DNA of 64,000 bases from assembly GCA_963691655.1 (NCBI GenBank), contig OY829326.1:43551989-43615988 (forward strand), read 5' to 3'. Of the stretch, positions 35,301 through 44,489 are shown one piece after another. The notes under the pieces were generated by a model. That model saw nothing but the letters and a program-made list of their open reading frames with translations. It made no database searches and had not been told where the DNA came from. Within the stretch, counting starts at the first letter, position 1. Each line of letters starts with the position of its first letter. This stretch comes from Toxonevra muliebris (taxonomy: Eukaryota; Arthropoda; Insecta; Diptera; Pallopteridae). The translations under genes and the position numbers were made by a program.

Positions 35301-38300
35301 CAGCGCAACGTCTGTCGGCGTTGGCGGCAGCGGCAGCAGTGGCAACGATACGCTCGGTGAATTTGGATTTTATCCAAGAGAGTCGGATTGCGAATACAAA
35401 TGTCCCGAAATTGATGCTTGCATTGCTGCCAACTTGTGGTGTGATGGTAAGTTACAATTTCTGTTTACTACTACCTACATATTTTCTGATTGTTCTTTTC
35501 TTTTTTATTTGTTGTTGTGATGTTGCTTCTGTTTTTGCGGTATACATCGTATACAACTTTGGCGCTGCAACGCTTTTGTGCATTTTGATCATTTTGCTTG
35601 CGATGCGCATAAATTGCTCTACTTCTATTTTTTTTTTGGTGAATATTAAAATGAATGAAATTGATACTGGAAGAATTCCAGCTTCGTTTTTCCTGCGATA
35701 CGTGCTTCTTCCTTCTTGAATTAACAATTTCAAGTGTTTTTCATTCTCGTTTGTTTATTTTGAATTTTTATTACAATTTTGATTTAACATATTTGTTTTG
35801 GTTCTTCTTATGCAGAGTTCTGGTTCAAACTTAAAACTTTGGTTAAGAAGAAATGTCATCACTTTCGTATTGATCTGACTAGGAATTATTATAAATTTTA
35901 TTTTATTTTATTATTACCATGCCATTCAGTTGATTTGATTTTCAAATAATTTCAATGTGGTGCAAAATGCCTACAGACCCAAATAATGAATTTCGGCATT
36001 AAAACAACTGGCGGACTCAACTTCACCTGAATTTCTGTAGATTATTGAATATTTTTTTTTTTGTTTATTTACAAATTAAAAAATTATTCGCATTTTTAAA
36101 GAGTCAAACCCGAATTGTTCGATAACAATAGTTATTTTCCTATTGGAAAAACATTTCGTAATGAAGTTAGTCAAAACGACTGATCAGTACCGAACTCTTC
36201 CGAAGTGCGCCTGTCAAATAGTTGGACATTAGGGTGGCCCTTATATTTCAACTTTCTAAATGTTTAGCTCTTAGACCCCTATCTTGGTCCAATTAATAAA
36301 GAAACAATCTGTGCAAAATTTGAGCTCAATCGGACAACTGCGAGGCGCCCCTCATCGACCATGAAGTTGTACATTGTCGCCCGGAAAGTCATTTTTTCAG
36401 ATAAACCAATTTCAACACCTTTCCATGAAGAAACAACACCGATATGATCAGCTAGAGTTAGATTTAACAATGATTTATGTGTTCAACATATACCTTTCTC
36501 AAGACCAGTTTCAGATATCTCATAAGGGAAGAATTTGTATTTTTCTTGCTCGGGTAAGGTAGGTATAATTGTACCTTTTTCCTACTTTTTCGAACTACAA
36601 GGTAAATTAGGTACAATTGCTTCATTTTAGGTACAATTTGCCATTGGCCAAAATAAATTTAATACATAATTACAAAAAAAATATTTTGTAATAATTACCT
36701 ACTTAAATTTAACTTGTCTTTACTATATTGCTTAACTTTAAAGCTCACATCTGTAATAAAGAAAAAAAAAATATTGCAAAAATAATTTTCCAAATCGAAT
36801 AAAGTTTATTGGTGCCAAAAGAGTCGTAAGAAGATTTTTGAAATTTGGTAAAATTTTTATGAAATTTAAACTTCGTATGACTTTGAACCTACTGATAAAC
36901 ATTATCCGATTTCAAAAATTATTTTCGCATTATGTATGTTTCCTTTTATAAACAGTAATAACAGGGCTCTAAGCTTTAAAAAAAATATTCTTCGTTGCAA
37001 ATTTCGGAAAAATCGGAAATTACCATAGAAATTCCGGAATTTTCATAACGAATATTATCAGATTTAAAAATTTGTTTTTCCTTGTGTTCATCTTTTTCCC
37101 TCTCTTAGTTTGCGATTTGTCATGCCCTAAAATCTTATTTTTTATGATCAATTTTTTTAAATCACTTTATATGTGCCGCAATAATTTAACATAATTTATA
37201 TATGAGAGGCTGAGAGGAAAAGTGGTATAACTTCTGCGTTCAGAAAAAAGTGGGATAATTTTACTTAAGAGCAAAAGCAAAAAACGAAATATGTTCAGGG
37301 CAAAAGTGAAACGAAATATGTTCAGAGCGAAAACGGAATAAAAAACTATGCTGTTCTTGCTCTAAAAAAATTGTTATCCCATTTTTATTCTTACTTTTAA
37401 GGCGTTTCATTTTCACTCTAAACCGTATTGCCTATGCCATTCTTGCACTGATACTCTAAATTATTTCACTTTTGCTCTTATATAAATTTTAGCTCGCTTT
37501 TCCTCTCAGCTTGTCATATAACGATTATCGTTTTCATGTTTTCTTTACATTGTTTAATTGTTAACTTTTAAGTGAAAATTCAATTTCTTACAAAAGCGAT
37601 GAATCAATGAAGTATACTATTTTAGGTACATTCATACTGAATGAAATAGATGAAATTAAAGCACCTTATCATCAGTTTTTATTCATGCGTCAATTGAAAA
37701 ATTATCAGGATATTAATCGAGAAATCAGAAAGTTGCTGAGGACAAATTTGTCACCCACGTGGAGTACTTAGCTCCCCAAACTGAGGTTCTATCATTATTT
37801 GATGAAAATGTTCCAACAGCGATGGAGACAAATAAAGTTTAAATTATATTGGAAGCAGGCTACAAAATGATCATTTTCCGTCGTTATAAATAAACATTGA
37901 GTTTTCGTCTTTTAGAACTCCTGGTAAAAAAATTTTCTTTGCGAAATTTTCTATCAGCACCGATTTCTTCAACAAAGAACTTTCAACATGGAAAGATGAT
38001 CCAGCTAACAAAAATGGAATTGAAAAACTTGTGAACAAAATTTTTTTCGATGACGTTGCAGAAAAAATGTGAAACTCATTCAGGAATGCAATAACATTTT
38101 CACAAAAAATTAAGCTGAAAAACAATTTGTTTCGCAAAGCGTTACCGAGGACCAAAAAAAAAAAACTCAATTGCTTCTAAATTCTCTCTTATAGTGCGAA
38201 TACACAAGAGTGAATTTCGTTGAAATTTAGAATTTCAAATTTAAGTGGACACACGACAAAAAAGGAATTTCATTGAGAATCGAATTTCGTTTTTGACTGA

Positions 38301-41300
38301 TTATAAGTTTGTAGTAGAAGAATATTTGCGTGCTGGATTTACGTATTATCTCAGAGGCTTTGTTATTGTTTTCCCATACAATTATCGCTGCTAGTTATGC
38401 ATAACTAAAAGCAAGTGGCGAATAAAACGCAGCTATTCTTTCAAACGACTTTATCTTCAAATTAAAGATCATTCTTAGAACGATATATAATTCTGCAAAT
38501 TATTTAAAAACTCGCATTAGTTTATTATTTATACTCAAAAATATGTGATAACACTTTTTTTTATTTTTTAATTTAAAAAGTTTATACATATAATAAAATT
38601 GTGCAGTAGTCAGTGCAGTGGCAATGATTAAGATAGGGAAGACTGTACCGCTTTTGAACGGAGTTAATAGTTGGGTATACTATGCTTCAACTTCAATGCG
38701 TTTGAGAGTCACCTAGAAGCTGTCCGATGGAGCTGAAGTTTTGCTCAGCCCGGTTTTTCTTGATTGGAACCAGATTACTGCAAGGAAGTAGCAACATTTT
38801 TACTTTGAAAAATTACTTATAGGGCCACCCTATTGGGCATATACGAAATTTAGCTAGTTACCTTCCGAAATCTTTTTTGAGAAAATATTTTTAGTTTGTT
38901 TGCAGCCCTGATCATTCTTTAAATGAATTTGGGTCGATTAGCAAAAACTTGGAATCTTGCAAATACAAAAACTAAGTGATTATCATTCTGCTGAATCATG
39001 GTCTTAGGTATCTTGACTAAATTTCGGTTTGACTTGGATAAAATAATAAATTTTCAAATTATGATAAGGGTAAGGTTTTTTTATATATCATCTTGACTCA
39101 ATCAAAAATACTAAAGTTCGACTGAAAGTCGCTTTTAGATGAAGCCAAAAATTCATACATAATTTCCAAACATTTTTAAATTTACTTCATGTACTTATGT
39201 GCAAACCATTCTTTCTTTGCATTAGTCTTAAGCAAATACGTGAAATAAGAACGGCCATTATTAAATCCACCCAAAATTCAGCACCGCTACCATAGCGCGA
39301 TTTCACCGCAAGAAATGGAACAGTGAATTCGTTGGATGAAGATGGATTTCCTTTAATGTTTTCACTGGCAGTTTTGTTGCTACTGTTGCGTGAGTGTGTT
39401 CGCGGTTTTAGCTTTTTACCAACACACAACTCTTCCTACCATTGGCACTCTTTCCTTGCTACACTCTGATACTCTTCCGTTTTTTCAAGCCAAGCTATGT
39501 GTTTGCTTATAATACAAATGCAGAAAGTATTTCCAGTGGATGACTGTGTATAAAATGAATTCGGCATTTAGCTGAATTTGACGTGGTACTGCGGTTGCCA
39601 GCATTCTTTGCTGCTGCTGCTATTTCTTTTACTGCTCTTGTTTTAATTTTTATAGTGTTTAAGCGAAAATGTTGTACACCAAAAGATAAACTCAAGCATG
39701 CAATACACACACAGCGTTGCAATGGTGTAAAAGTGTTGCATTGGCGGTGTAAATATTTCGTTGCTTCGTTCATTCGCCTTAAAGAAGAACCTTATTGGGG
39801 CCCGGATCTGAAAGAGAGAATCGCATCACTGACTACCAGCTGCAGAACGTTTAATTCGTATGCCTTTTTGCGGTAAACCACTTTGTTTAGTTTTTAAGTT
39901 TTGCCCAACTACTGCTCTTCTCCATCACTCCCTCTTACCTTCGGCGGCAACAGATTTGCTGTTGCTCTTTTTTTCTCCGTTTCTGCCGCTTGGCTGGCCA
40001 TAAATAATTGAAGTTAAAAAGCAAAAGAGCGTTTGTTTCTTCTACTTTATTCTTTTTTTCTGGGCGCCTTATTCTTCGACCATAACTAAACAAAATGTAT
40101 GGAATCAAAGAAAAACATATAATGTTAACTTTAACTGCTCTGCAGATGTTGCCGCCAGCCATCACAACTGCGGCGCTGCATATTATTTAGCCATTTTAAA
40201 ATTTCCAATGCAGTTATTTTTTGCCAGCTACTAAAATGCTAGCTAAGCAGAAATATAGTTAACCATGCTGCATATTTCAGTTGTGGAATCAAACAATCCA
40301 AAATAGTACTAAATTTAAATGCAACTCTGTACGGATTAGTATCGCAATTAAAGTTTTAAATAGAATGGCGACGTCTCGACGATTTAACGTGTCGTAAAAT
40401 CGCTGCTACAATAAAAATAATGCGTAATTCCTCCGAATGAACAGAAAAATACAACGACAATCCGTTGCTACACCGCAAAAAAATATGCAAAGTTAATTTA
40501 ACATTTTCTGGGAGTTAATATTATTAAAATAATTGTTTGAAATTTAGTGGTTATAATAACTTCTCTGAAGGCAGTTTCAAATTAACTCTACAATTTCATT
40601 CAATAGGTCTGTAAATAGTAAATAAAACAACTGTGAAAAGATAACTGTTTTCAAATGGGTAAAGTAACTTTTCATGGATTTAATTTATATTGAATCGGGG
40701 GTTAATGTAAGAACAAAACAGAGTAAATTATAATGTTTCTTTTCACAAAATGAATGAAGATTTAATATAACAACGAAATTGGTAGTATTTACTCCGCAGT
40801 TTTTTTAGTATTACTTCTTATTATGAAAATTATATAAATTAAATTCCATTAGTTTAATAGTTAATGTTATTAAATCTCCCAGAAAAAAAAACTTTTTAAA
40901 AAGGTCCGAAATAACGTAAATTCAACTTTTGGCTGTAATCTATAAACTGGTTTCTGAGGTAGAACATGTATCCATATGGACACGCTAATAGAATTCAGGT
41001 TAATATACACTTTTTTGCATCAAATTTATATTCGATTGCCAAATGCAACTCTGTTACGTCGTCGCTTGACGAATATATAGAAATAGATTTAAGTCAACGT
41101 AAAATCGTCATAAACTTAAACTCCAATTCCATTCAAATATTTACATTTCTCCGTTTTATCTTTAATTTCAGGTCATCACAATTGCCCGTCTGGCTTCGAT
41201 GAATCGGAAGAAGAATGCGGCACAGCACGAAAATTACTAGAATTGCCGGGTGGTGTATTTGCCGCACTCGGTTGCATAGCGGCCGCAATTACTGCCTGCT

Positions 41301-41425
41301 TGATCTTTTGCATATTTGGGTTGCTGAGGAAACGTAAAAAATCGGTAGTGCAAAAAACCATAATGAATGGTACACTGAAAAAGGACTTCAAGAAGGAGAC
41401 ACTATTCATTGATCCGGCCTCCTGA
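14200..41425 (+). CDS. CUB/LDLa single-pass membrane protein, CULD-like (5' partial, five exons visible)
   Basis: Join 14200-14387, 23535-24215, 30663-31594, 35181-35446, 41172-41425. All four donors are GTAAGT and all acceptors are pyrimidine-rich with CAG. Phases agree across every junction (incoming phase 1, then 0, 0, 2, 1), and the joined frame is open for 772 codons to a TGA, which is strong support. Residues 1-314 form a CUB domain with a long insert, 335-483 a second and about 488-630 a third CUB-like module. Residues 670-704 are an LDL-receptor class A repeat with six Cys, 717-740 a membrane helix, and 741-772 a basic tail ending IDPAS. Several Asn-X-Ser/Thr sites lie on the extracellular side. 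The order CUB, LDLa, membrane helix matches fly CULD, a photoreceptor endocytosis protein, and related paralogues. Which paralogue this is cannot be decided here. Signal peptide and start codon are missing. Confidence 0.85.
15436..15520 (+). repeat. Possible third SINE-like copy
   Basis: TGGCCTCGTGAC at 15442 resembles the A-box region at 21700 (TGGCCTGGTGA), and GGGTTATATTTC at 15478 sits where a B box would be. The similarity is short and the B box is degenerate, so this is tentative. Confidence 0.25.
15885..16815 (+). mobile_element. Classical mariner (DD34D) transposon, truncated at the 3' side
   Basis: Translating by eye from the ATG at 15891 gives the start MSNFVPTKQHLREVLICFFH followed by nearly the whole length of a mariner transposase. 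The coding part ends around 16812 with DEEFFRRG, after a frameshift at about 16766. Terminal inverted repeats were not recognised, and the usual last 20 to 25 residues are missing. It sits in sense orientation in intron 1 of the host gene. Confidence 0.8.
15891..16812 (+). pseudogene. Mariner DD34D transposase pseudogene
   Basis: The reading begins MSNFVPTKQ and includes a first helix-turn-helix, with in-frame stops near 16038 and 16132. The second DNA-binding part is shortened by a deletion near 16115-16150. The WVPYELKP linker follows intact at 16201. The block around the first catalytic Asp (TGDEK) has lost several bases near 16305, which shifts the frame. From 16293 to 16769 the frame is open and contains HDNARPH and APSDYHLF, whose Asp residues are separated by 34 residues. 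The Asp of the usual YSPD motif has become His (YSPHIAPSD), next to but not at the catalytic site. The enzyme cannot be made from this copy. Confidence 0.85.
18540..18675. repeat. Degenerate tandem repeat (TTTGAAGTCAxTTGGAA type)
   Basis: Six or so imperfect units of about 16-24 bp built on TTGAAGTCA and ACTTGGA/ACTGGGA occur in a row between 18536 and 18670. The drift is too large to give a clean unit length by eye. Confidence 0.5.
18920..19430. repeat. Dispersed repeat with GTGCCACGCCCACCTCCCATA-type core
   Basis: The segment around 19110-19260 (GCCACGCCCACCTCCCATA, then GCAATAACTTTTTAAATA, then GGAATTTGGT) has the same plan as 55055-55140 (GACGAGGTACCTCCCATACA, ATATCTCAGCAACC, GAGATTTGGTATAAGG) and as 11640-11710. 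Such modules are common dispersed repeats in fly genomes. Their boundaries are not visible. Confidence 0.4.
19618..20207. mobile_element. MITE-like element with GATCGCCGATCA subterminal repeats
   Basis: GTTATGCAGACGATCA at 19633-19648 is perfectly inverted at 20177-20192, about 590 bp end to end. Inside the left end a second, direct copy follows at about 19719-19745 (CATGCAGACAGTCATTTGATCGCCGATCA-type), giving two GATCGCCGATCA blocks 80 bp apart. The right end carries related GATCGACAG and GAGCCGATCAAATT words at 20061-20102. Multiple subterminal repeats are usual in non-autonomous hAT-type elements. No target duplication was found, so the class is open. Confidence 0.5.
20640..21365 (-). mobile_element. 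LINE (Jockey-type) endonuclease-domain remnant
   Basis: The minus-strand frame 21333-20824 (169 codons) is an APE-type endonuclease as in ORF2 of Jockey-clade LINEs. It shows LMLVSETHFK (metal-binding Glu), the block HGGSAILVKTSIPYETF, GSIFIVGGDFNAKHPWWGSR (Asp-Phe-Asn active-site block), and PTYWPADINKTPDMLDF. The usual following part, with ...STDYSPCLVTYSVVL, continues after a stop down to about 20640. The reverse transcriptase is not present. It is a 5' fragment of a dead copy, antisense to the host gene. Confidence 0.85.
21690..21870 (+). repeat. tRNA-derived SINE with pol III A- and B-box-like sequences
   Basis: TGGCCTGGTGA at 21700-21710 resembles an A box, and GGTTCGATTCC at 21743-21753 is a perfect B-box consensus. 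The spacing fits a tRNA-derived internal promoter. The body continues with TTGAATTCTTAAAAAATG and AAATGGATTG, shared with 11320-11440. It is not a functional tRNA, because no cloverleaf closes around it. Confidence 0.55.
22372..22665 (+). mobile_element. Tc1-like transposase fragment (DD34E type)
   Basis: Plus-strand frames give KHGGYNIMV, RCFSWYGIGSIH, and after a frameshift FDNDLKNAFKLIKDLCQDYG, SRPSQSLDLKLIENLWEELK. These correspond to the VKHGGGxVMVWG, FSWxGVGPI, QQDNDPKHTSK and WPSQSPDLNPIENLW blocks of Tc1 proteins. Stops and lost bases make it dead. No inverted ends are visible. Confidence 0.75.
23535..24215 (+). CDS. Exon B: CUB1 middle with long low-complexity insert (residues 63-289)
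   Basis: The acceptor CCTTCCCCCCAG ends at 23534 and the donor GTAAGT starts at 24216. Both junctions are phase 0. The exon starts with the CUB strand ITRLRMWDSYG (residues 69-79) and ends with PCSPLESYVSSGRDL (275-289), which leads into the next strand. Between lie about 170 residues that a normal CUB domain lacks: a Pro run (about 93-99), Tyr/Asn-rich sequence, an Ala run (about 175-182), KLCDH at 249-253 and a Gly run (257-264). The Ala and Gly stretches are coded by GCA/GCG/GCT and GGC repeats, so length may vary between individuals. The GC-rich coding style contrasts sharply with the intron around it. Confidence 0.9.
25830..26195. repeat. Degenerate minisatellite (TTTTGGTCTGAA type), copy 1
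   Basis: Some 20 or more imperfect units of roughly 12-18 bp built on TTTTGGTCTGAATTT run through this stretch. Examples are TTTTGGTCTAAGTTTTGGTT near 25963 and TTTTAGTCTGAATTTGGTA near 26035. The same unit makes up 45440-45900, 20 kb away in the same orientation. Confidence 0.6.
28985..29440 (+). mobile_element. Mariner (DD34D) 3' fragment
   Basis: The frame 29140-29433 reads KLILLHDNARPHVAKP, WEVQPHPPYSPDVAPFDYYLF and FRSMTHDLVKQQFHSYEDAK. The spacing between the Asp of HDN and the Asp of PFDYYLF is 34 residues. Upstream, VVLYYELIKPKKPSLEIATD-like frames (29070-29130) precede it out of frame. It belongs to the same broad mariner group as the copy at 15885 but differs at many positions, so the two are independent insertions. 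The N-terminal half is missing. Confidence 0.75.
29735..30290 (-). mobile_element. Tc1-like transposon 3' part
   Basis: The minus strand between 29915 and 29803 reads KRNQITRTVNEVWYRDEKIF and then SKGGHTKY followed by a stop. The KGGHTxY end is typical of Tc1-type transposases. Beyond it, 29735-29800 looks like a non-coding element end (TGCGGACAAGGCAAATTTTCC). A second AAGGGTGGACACACTAA at 30263 reads as a KGGHTKK end on the opposite strand, so the piece is flanked by inverted copies of this 14-bp word. Confidence 0.5.
30663..31594 (+). CDS. Exon C: end of CUB1, CUB2 and most of CUB3 (residues 290-599)
   Basis: The acceptor TTTTTGTTTCAG ends at 30662; the donor GTAAGT starts at 31595 and splits a Lys codon (phase 2). 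The exon begins KLEFHTHTGTALFPAQFALN, the last strands of CUB1. CUB2 runs from LCSRVFRKRKGNIQVPRN (Cys335), through NVTCLYRFEAG and CTTDSDLHTGRPRCNQLD, to FFFASYEFK (483). CUB3 begins NECRKRLKLKG (Cys488), with CEGLSWFIEA and LMVYSGRPL. Possible N-glycosylation sites are at Asn362, Asn383, Asn437 and Asn466. An in-frame TAA follows just inside the intron, so read-through would stop at once. There are no internal defects. Confidence 0.92.
33613..33651. repeat. Perfect 17-bp hairpin
   Basis: TATTTTTATGTGAAAAA (33613-33629), a 5-base loop ATACG, then the exact inverse (33635-33651). It lies just left of the element at 33689 and may belong to the same foldback sequence. Confidence 0.8.
33689..34104. 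mobile_element. MITE with GGCTGCATTCACGA ends
   Basis: GGCTGCATTCACGACACTCA (33689 onward) is inverted at 34078-34104 with about three mismatches over 27 bp. Inner segments match as well: CTTAACAGTTGCA near 33716 against the inverse of CAACTGTTTAGG near 34069, and TTCTATTGTGAAT near 33780 against its inverse near 34050. Total length is about 416 bp. No coding capacity. Confidence 0.6.
34171..34604. mobile_element. MITE with nested inverted arms, TTAA at both sides
   Basis: The inner arms 34272-34313 and 34493-34536 are inverted over more than 35 bp (core CTAAAAGACTGTCATAA). Outside them TGCCCAAC at about 34197 is inverted as GTTGGGCA near 34585, and TTAA tetramers stand near both outer edges. 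TTAA flanks suggest a piggyBac-type non-autonomous element, but the extreme ends differ, so this class is tentative. The inverted arms themselves are clear. Confidence 0.55.
35181..35446 (+). CDS. Exon D: end of CUB3, linker, first two thirds of LDLa repeat (residues 600-689)
   Basis: The acceptor TTTTCTTGCAG ends at 35180; the donor GTAAGT starts at 35447 in phase 1. The reading completes Lys600, then PVSLVLEPILKEPGDIAFTW (last CUB3 strands). A Gly/Ser-rich linker with two possible N-glycosylation sites (NSS, NDT) follows, then CEYKCPEIDACIAANLWCDG. That is the first four Cys of an LDLa repeat (670, 674, 680, 687), with the intron directly after CDG's first Gly base. The exon continues open into the intron for about 25 codons, which is accidental. 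Confidence 0.9.
36231..38831. mobile_element. 2.6-kb element with long degenerate AGGGTGGCCC inverted ends
   Basis: AGGGTGGCCC at 36231 is inverted as GGGCCACCCT at 38822-38831, and ATT flanks both sides directly (36228-36230, 38832-38834). Inward similarity continues for more than 120 bp: TCTTGGTCCAAT against the inverse of ATTGGAACCAGA, and GAGCTCAATCGGACAACT against the inverse of AGCTGTCCGATGGAGCT. Plus-strand frames inside near 37705-37830 (EDKFVTHVEYLAP) and 37930-38090 (STDFFNKELSTWKDDPANKN, IEKLVNKIFFDDVAE) look like decayed coding sequence that I cannot assign. It could alternatively be two short MITEs inverted to each other. Confidence 0.5.
37198..37520. mobile_element. Nested MITE with GCTGAGAGGAAAAG ends
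   Basis: TATATGAGAGGCTGAGAGGA (37199 onward) is inverted at 37495-37520 with few mismatches. GAGCAAAAG words stand inside both ends. Two direct copies of AAACGAAATATGTTCAG lie within the left half (near 37284 and 37308). Total is about 320 bp. It lies inside the larger element at 36231-38831, so it inserted later or is an internal part of it. Confidence 0.6.
41172..41425 (+). CDS. Exon E: end of LDLa repeat, membrane helix, cytoplasmic tail (residues 689-772)
   Basis: The acceptor CTTTAATTTCAG ends at 41171. The split Gly codon is completed and HHNCPSGFDESEEEC closes the LDLa repeat (Cys693, Cys704), with acidic residues at 698-703 where calcium ligands are expected. A short stalk leads to the helix VFAALGCIAAAITACLIFCI and continues to GLL (717-740). 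RKRKK follows as a stop-transfer signal, then a 27-residue tail (SVVQKTIMNGTLKKDFKKET, then LFIDPAS) and TGA at 41423-41425. The tail is short and holds no known signalling domain. Confidence 0.92.
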
Positions 41426-44400
41426 CACGGGCACCAGCCGGTCGAGTATATACACGTCGATCGGGAGACTACTGTGTGATATGTTATTGAATGATTTCAA
41501 TGTGCAACTGCTGCTGCTGCAACGGCATTCGATTTGAATGTAATAAGGATGTGTAAACTTTTTTCATATTGATGTGTCAACTGTGTAATGTAATGTAAGG
41601 AATTTTTTCTAACAGCTTTTTTCCTTTCCTTCCCCAATGGTATAATTTATTTACATTATAACATACCTATATATTTTTTTAAATAAGTAACAAACAAATT
41701 TAAAACAAAAATGGAATCCGCATAACTTAGAAGTGAAAAATGGAAATACAATCACTGCCTTGAAAAGTCATTTATGTTTTAGGTCATACCCAAGGGTATA
41801 CTCGTATATATATATTTATATATCTATTTCTTGACATTTTTAATGATTTTTCGATTTTTTTTTAAACTGATTCTTACTTACATAAATATTTACTTTATTT
41901 TTTTAACTATAAATTAGTCATAAATTGAAGGTAAGAATGATAATTATGAGGATGATGATGTTGAACTATTGTAAATTAGGTACCTTTGAATTAATTAAAT
42001 GATATTTCATGCAACAACAACAGAAACAACAAAAAGATTTAAATGAACAAGAGCAACAACAACAATTGATAGCAAATACTTATAACAAAAAAAAAAAAAA
42101 CAAAAAAAAAAAAAAGGAAGAAAAACTATAGTATTAAATAATTTAGGTTAATTAATTAAGGACTCAAAGAAAAATAATTTAATTACAATTAAATTGTATA
42201 AATGAATTAAGTATTTAAGGTGACCATAAGTAACCGCTACTGCTACAACTACTACTTTAATATACACGTACATACCATTTGCATATGTACTAGTTATGCA
42301 CTACTAACTAAAATGTATGTATGTAAATAATATCCGCGTATTTATTTTTCGTTCGATTACCCTCTGGTAAAATGAGTATCGCTGAAATTCGTATGAAAAA
42401 CAAAAACAGCATCAACGGCAATAGCAACCGTGTATGAAAAGTGTAACTTTTTCATACTAATTTCAAACTAATACTCCTTTTGTCACAGTGTAAACGAGTG
42501 AAAAAAGCGGCTTAAATGTGTTGATAAAAATTAAAAACGTCTGAGTTAGGTACAGGAAATTTTTTACATTTTTCATTGGTATTACTAATTTATGAAAATA
42601 TTTCTTATATCACTTTTAAATATCTATCTTTCTCAAACTAAAAACACAAATCCTGCTTCTCCAAAATTTGCATTCAACCGGCTCGATACGGCAAAAGAAA
42701 AACGGCAGCGTACAAACAAATATTCTAACAATGCATTGAATGAATGTGTTAGCTGGCACTTACCGGCATGACAACAATGGCGACAACGCTCAAGCGTCCC
42801 AGTAAAATGAAATGAATATTTCAAATCACTCTTGACCAAAGTGGCTGTTGGTTTTTCTCTTAAGGTGCCGTGCCGGTGATGTGAATATAATTTGCCTTTG
42901 CGATTTCGTTGCGATTTTAATTTTGCCATATCGTGGCAATTAAATATGAATTTACCTTTAGTCGTTTTTTATTTTTATCGATACAAAAGACAAATACTTT
43001 TTCATTAAGTATTTATGTAGAGAAGAAAACTTAAAAACAAAGACAAAAAAATCTCGAAAGTGTTGTGATGTTGATTCACATTAATTAATTTGAAAACATT
43101 GAACATATACATATGTACGCATAAGCACACTCACACACACAACTACATACAAGTATATGCAAAAATATACACATATATACATTAATTATGTATTAGGATG
43201 CATGTGTTATTTATTTATTTATTAAAAGAAAAATTATATATAAAAAAATTTAGTATAGCATTTAAAAAACTTTAGCACTAATGACATTCGCAGACTCAAG
43301 ACAGACAACGCCAATACACATACAAAAACACACGCTTACTTACACTGACAGTCATTATTGATATTGGTAATTAGTCGTAATTATAAATACTTTGAAACAA
43401 ATGCACATAAATTCGAGCTGTTGCTTTTCAACTTGCGAAACCTCATTAGTTACATATTCGCATATATTCATGACATTTTTTATTACATATTTACAAAGTA
43501 AAATGTGCATTCCAAAAGGATTCGATTTTTAGGATTCCCTATATTGAGTTCTTACTCCTACAGTGCTTTGGTATCTTATGGCTAACTCATTTAAAATTTA
43601 TATACAGAAAGAAAAAATTGACATTGGCCCAAAGTGAATTTATGAAATTTCAGTATAATGCTGAAATGTTTTCCACAATTCACAAGCAAAAATTAAAGAT
43701 TTTGAAAGTTTTTCATGAGATTAACCAAAAAAAAAAAAAAGCTTAAGTAAATTGTTCATCCTTCAGAACTGCTTACTCCATTTGAATAGAAAGAAAATGT
43801 GAATGGATTAATATTGACAGGCACAGTCCTGCTTATTTTAGAGTTAAAAATGACCAACTTTTAAGTATTAAAAAAGCTATTTTTAAACTCAGGCTCAGAA
43901 ATAGACCTCATTTGAAAAAGTGCACGAGAGGCATCGAAACTGTTCTTTAAAGCTATTTAGAAATGAAAAAACAACTCAACATAAATGCCAAACTTCGACA
44001 GAAATTATAAAAAAAAATAAAAAAGGGAACAACGATTTCCGCCATTTTTTAATTTTTAGACTGGAGTTACTTATATAATTATTAAAAAATTAAAAAAATC
44101 GTTCTCTCCCACATTGTCTGTGTTCCTTATAGAACATTTCCTACTAAAGTAACTTTTAATAATTCGGAGGAGGGCTATGTGGACTACAGCCTCTCGAAAA
44201 AATGTGAATTGTTGTAACCTTTAATAATCTTTTTGCGCCGAAACTGTTTAAAACTATTTCTGTGTACTGTGGCAAAAAGGTACAACAGCTTAAGTTTATT
44301 TTAACTTCAGCCGAATTTAATAGCTTTGAATAGAAATATTAAAGAAATTATAGCACTGTTTCAGAAGACTATATGCTTAAATCAAAAATCATTCTTAAAA

Positions 44401-44489
44401 CGAGAGGTATGGAATTCTAAAAATTATTTTAAAATTCGCGATTCGTTTAACATTTATAATCAAAAATACATGATAAAATATTTTCCATC
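41426..44489. other. Probable 3' UTR followed by AT-rich flank
   Basis: The sequence directly after the stop has fly 3' UTR character: CAACAACAA and A-rich tracts at 42010-42120, with ATTAAA at about 41993 and 42134. No single polyadenylation site can be chosen by eye. The 98-codon minus-strand open frame at 42633-42929 has no recognisable motif. Microsatellite-like ACACAC and ATAC tracts lie at 43110-43170. Confidence 0.45.

Larger units (their letters stand above)
35447..41171 (+). other. Intron 4 of the CUB/LDLa gene (5.7 kb)
   Basis: Bounded by GTAAGT and CTTTAATTTCAG. Its centre is taken by the 2.6-kb inverted-end element at 36231-38831. The stretch 39230-40200 is clearly less AT-rich than the rest and has short frames on both strands, but none with splice signals, known motifs or a good start. 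I see no supported gene in it. Confidence 0.75.

Noticed and set aside
37871..38170. 99-codon minus-strand open frame
   Set aside because: The plus strand of the same stretch reads better as decayed coding sequence (STDFFNKELSTW), so the minus frame is a shadow.
39187..39876. Open frames on both strands of the less AT-rich island in intron 4
   Set aside because: They overlap each other, the plus one lacks an ATG start, and none has splice signals or motifs.
42633..42929. 98-codon minus-strand frame with several Cys and His
   Set aside because: The Cys/His spacing fits no zinc-finger class and there is no further support.
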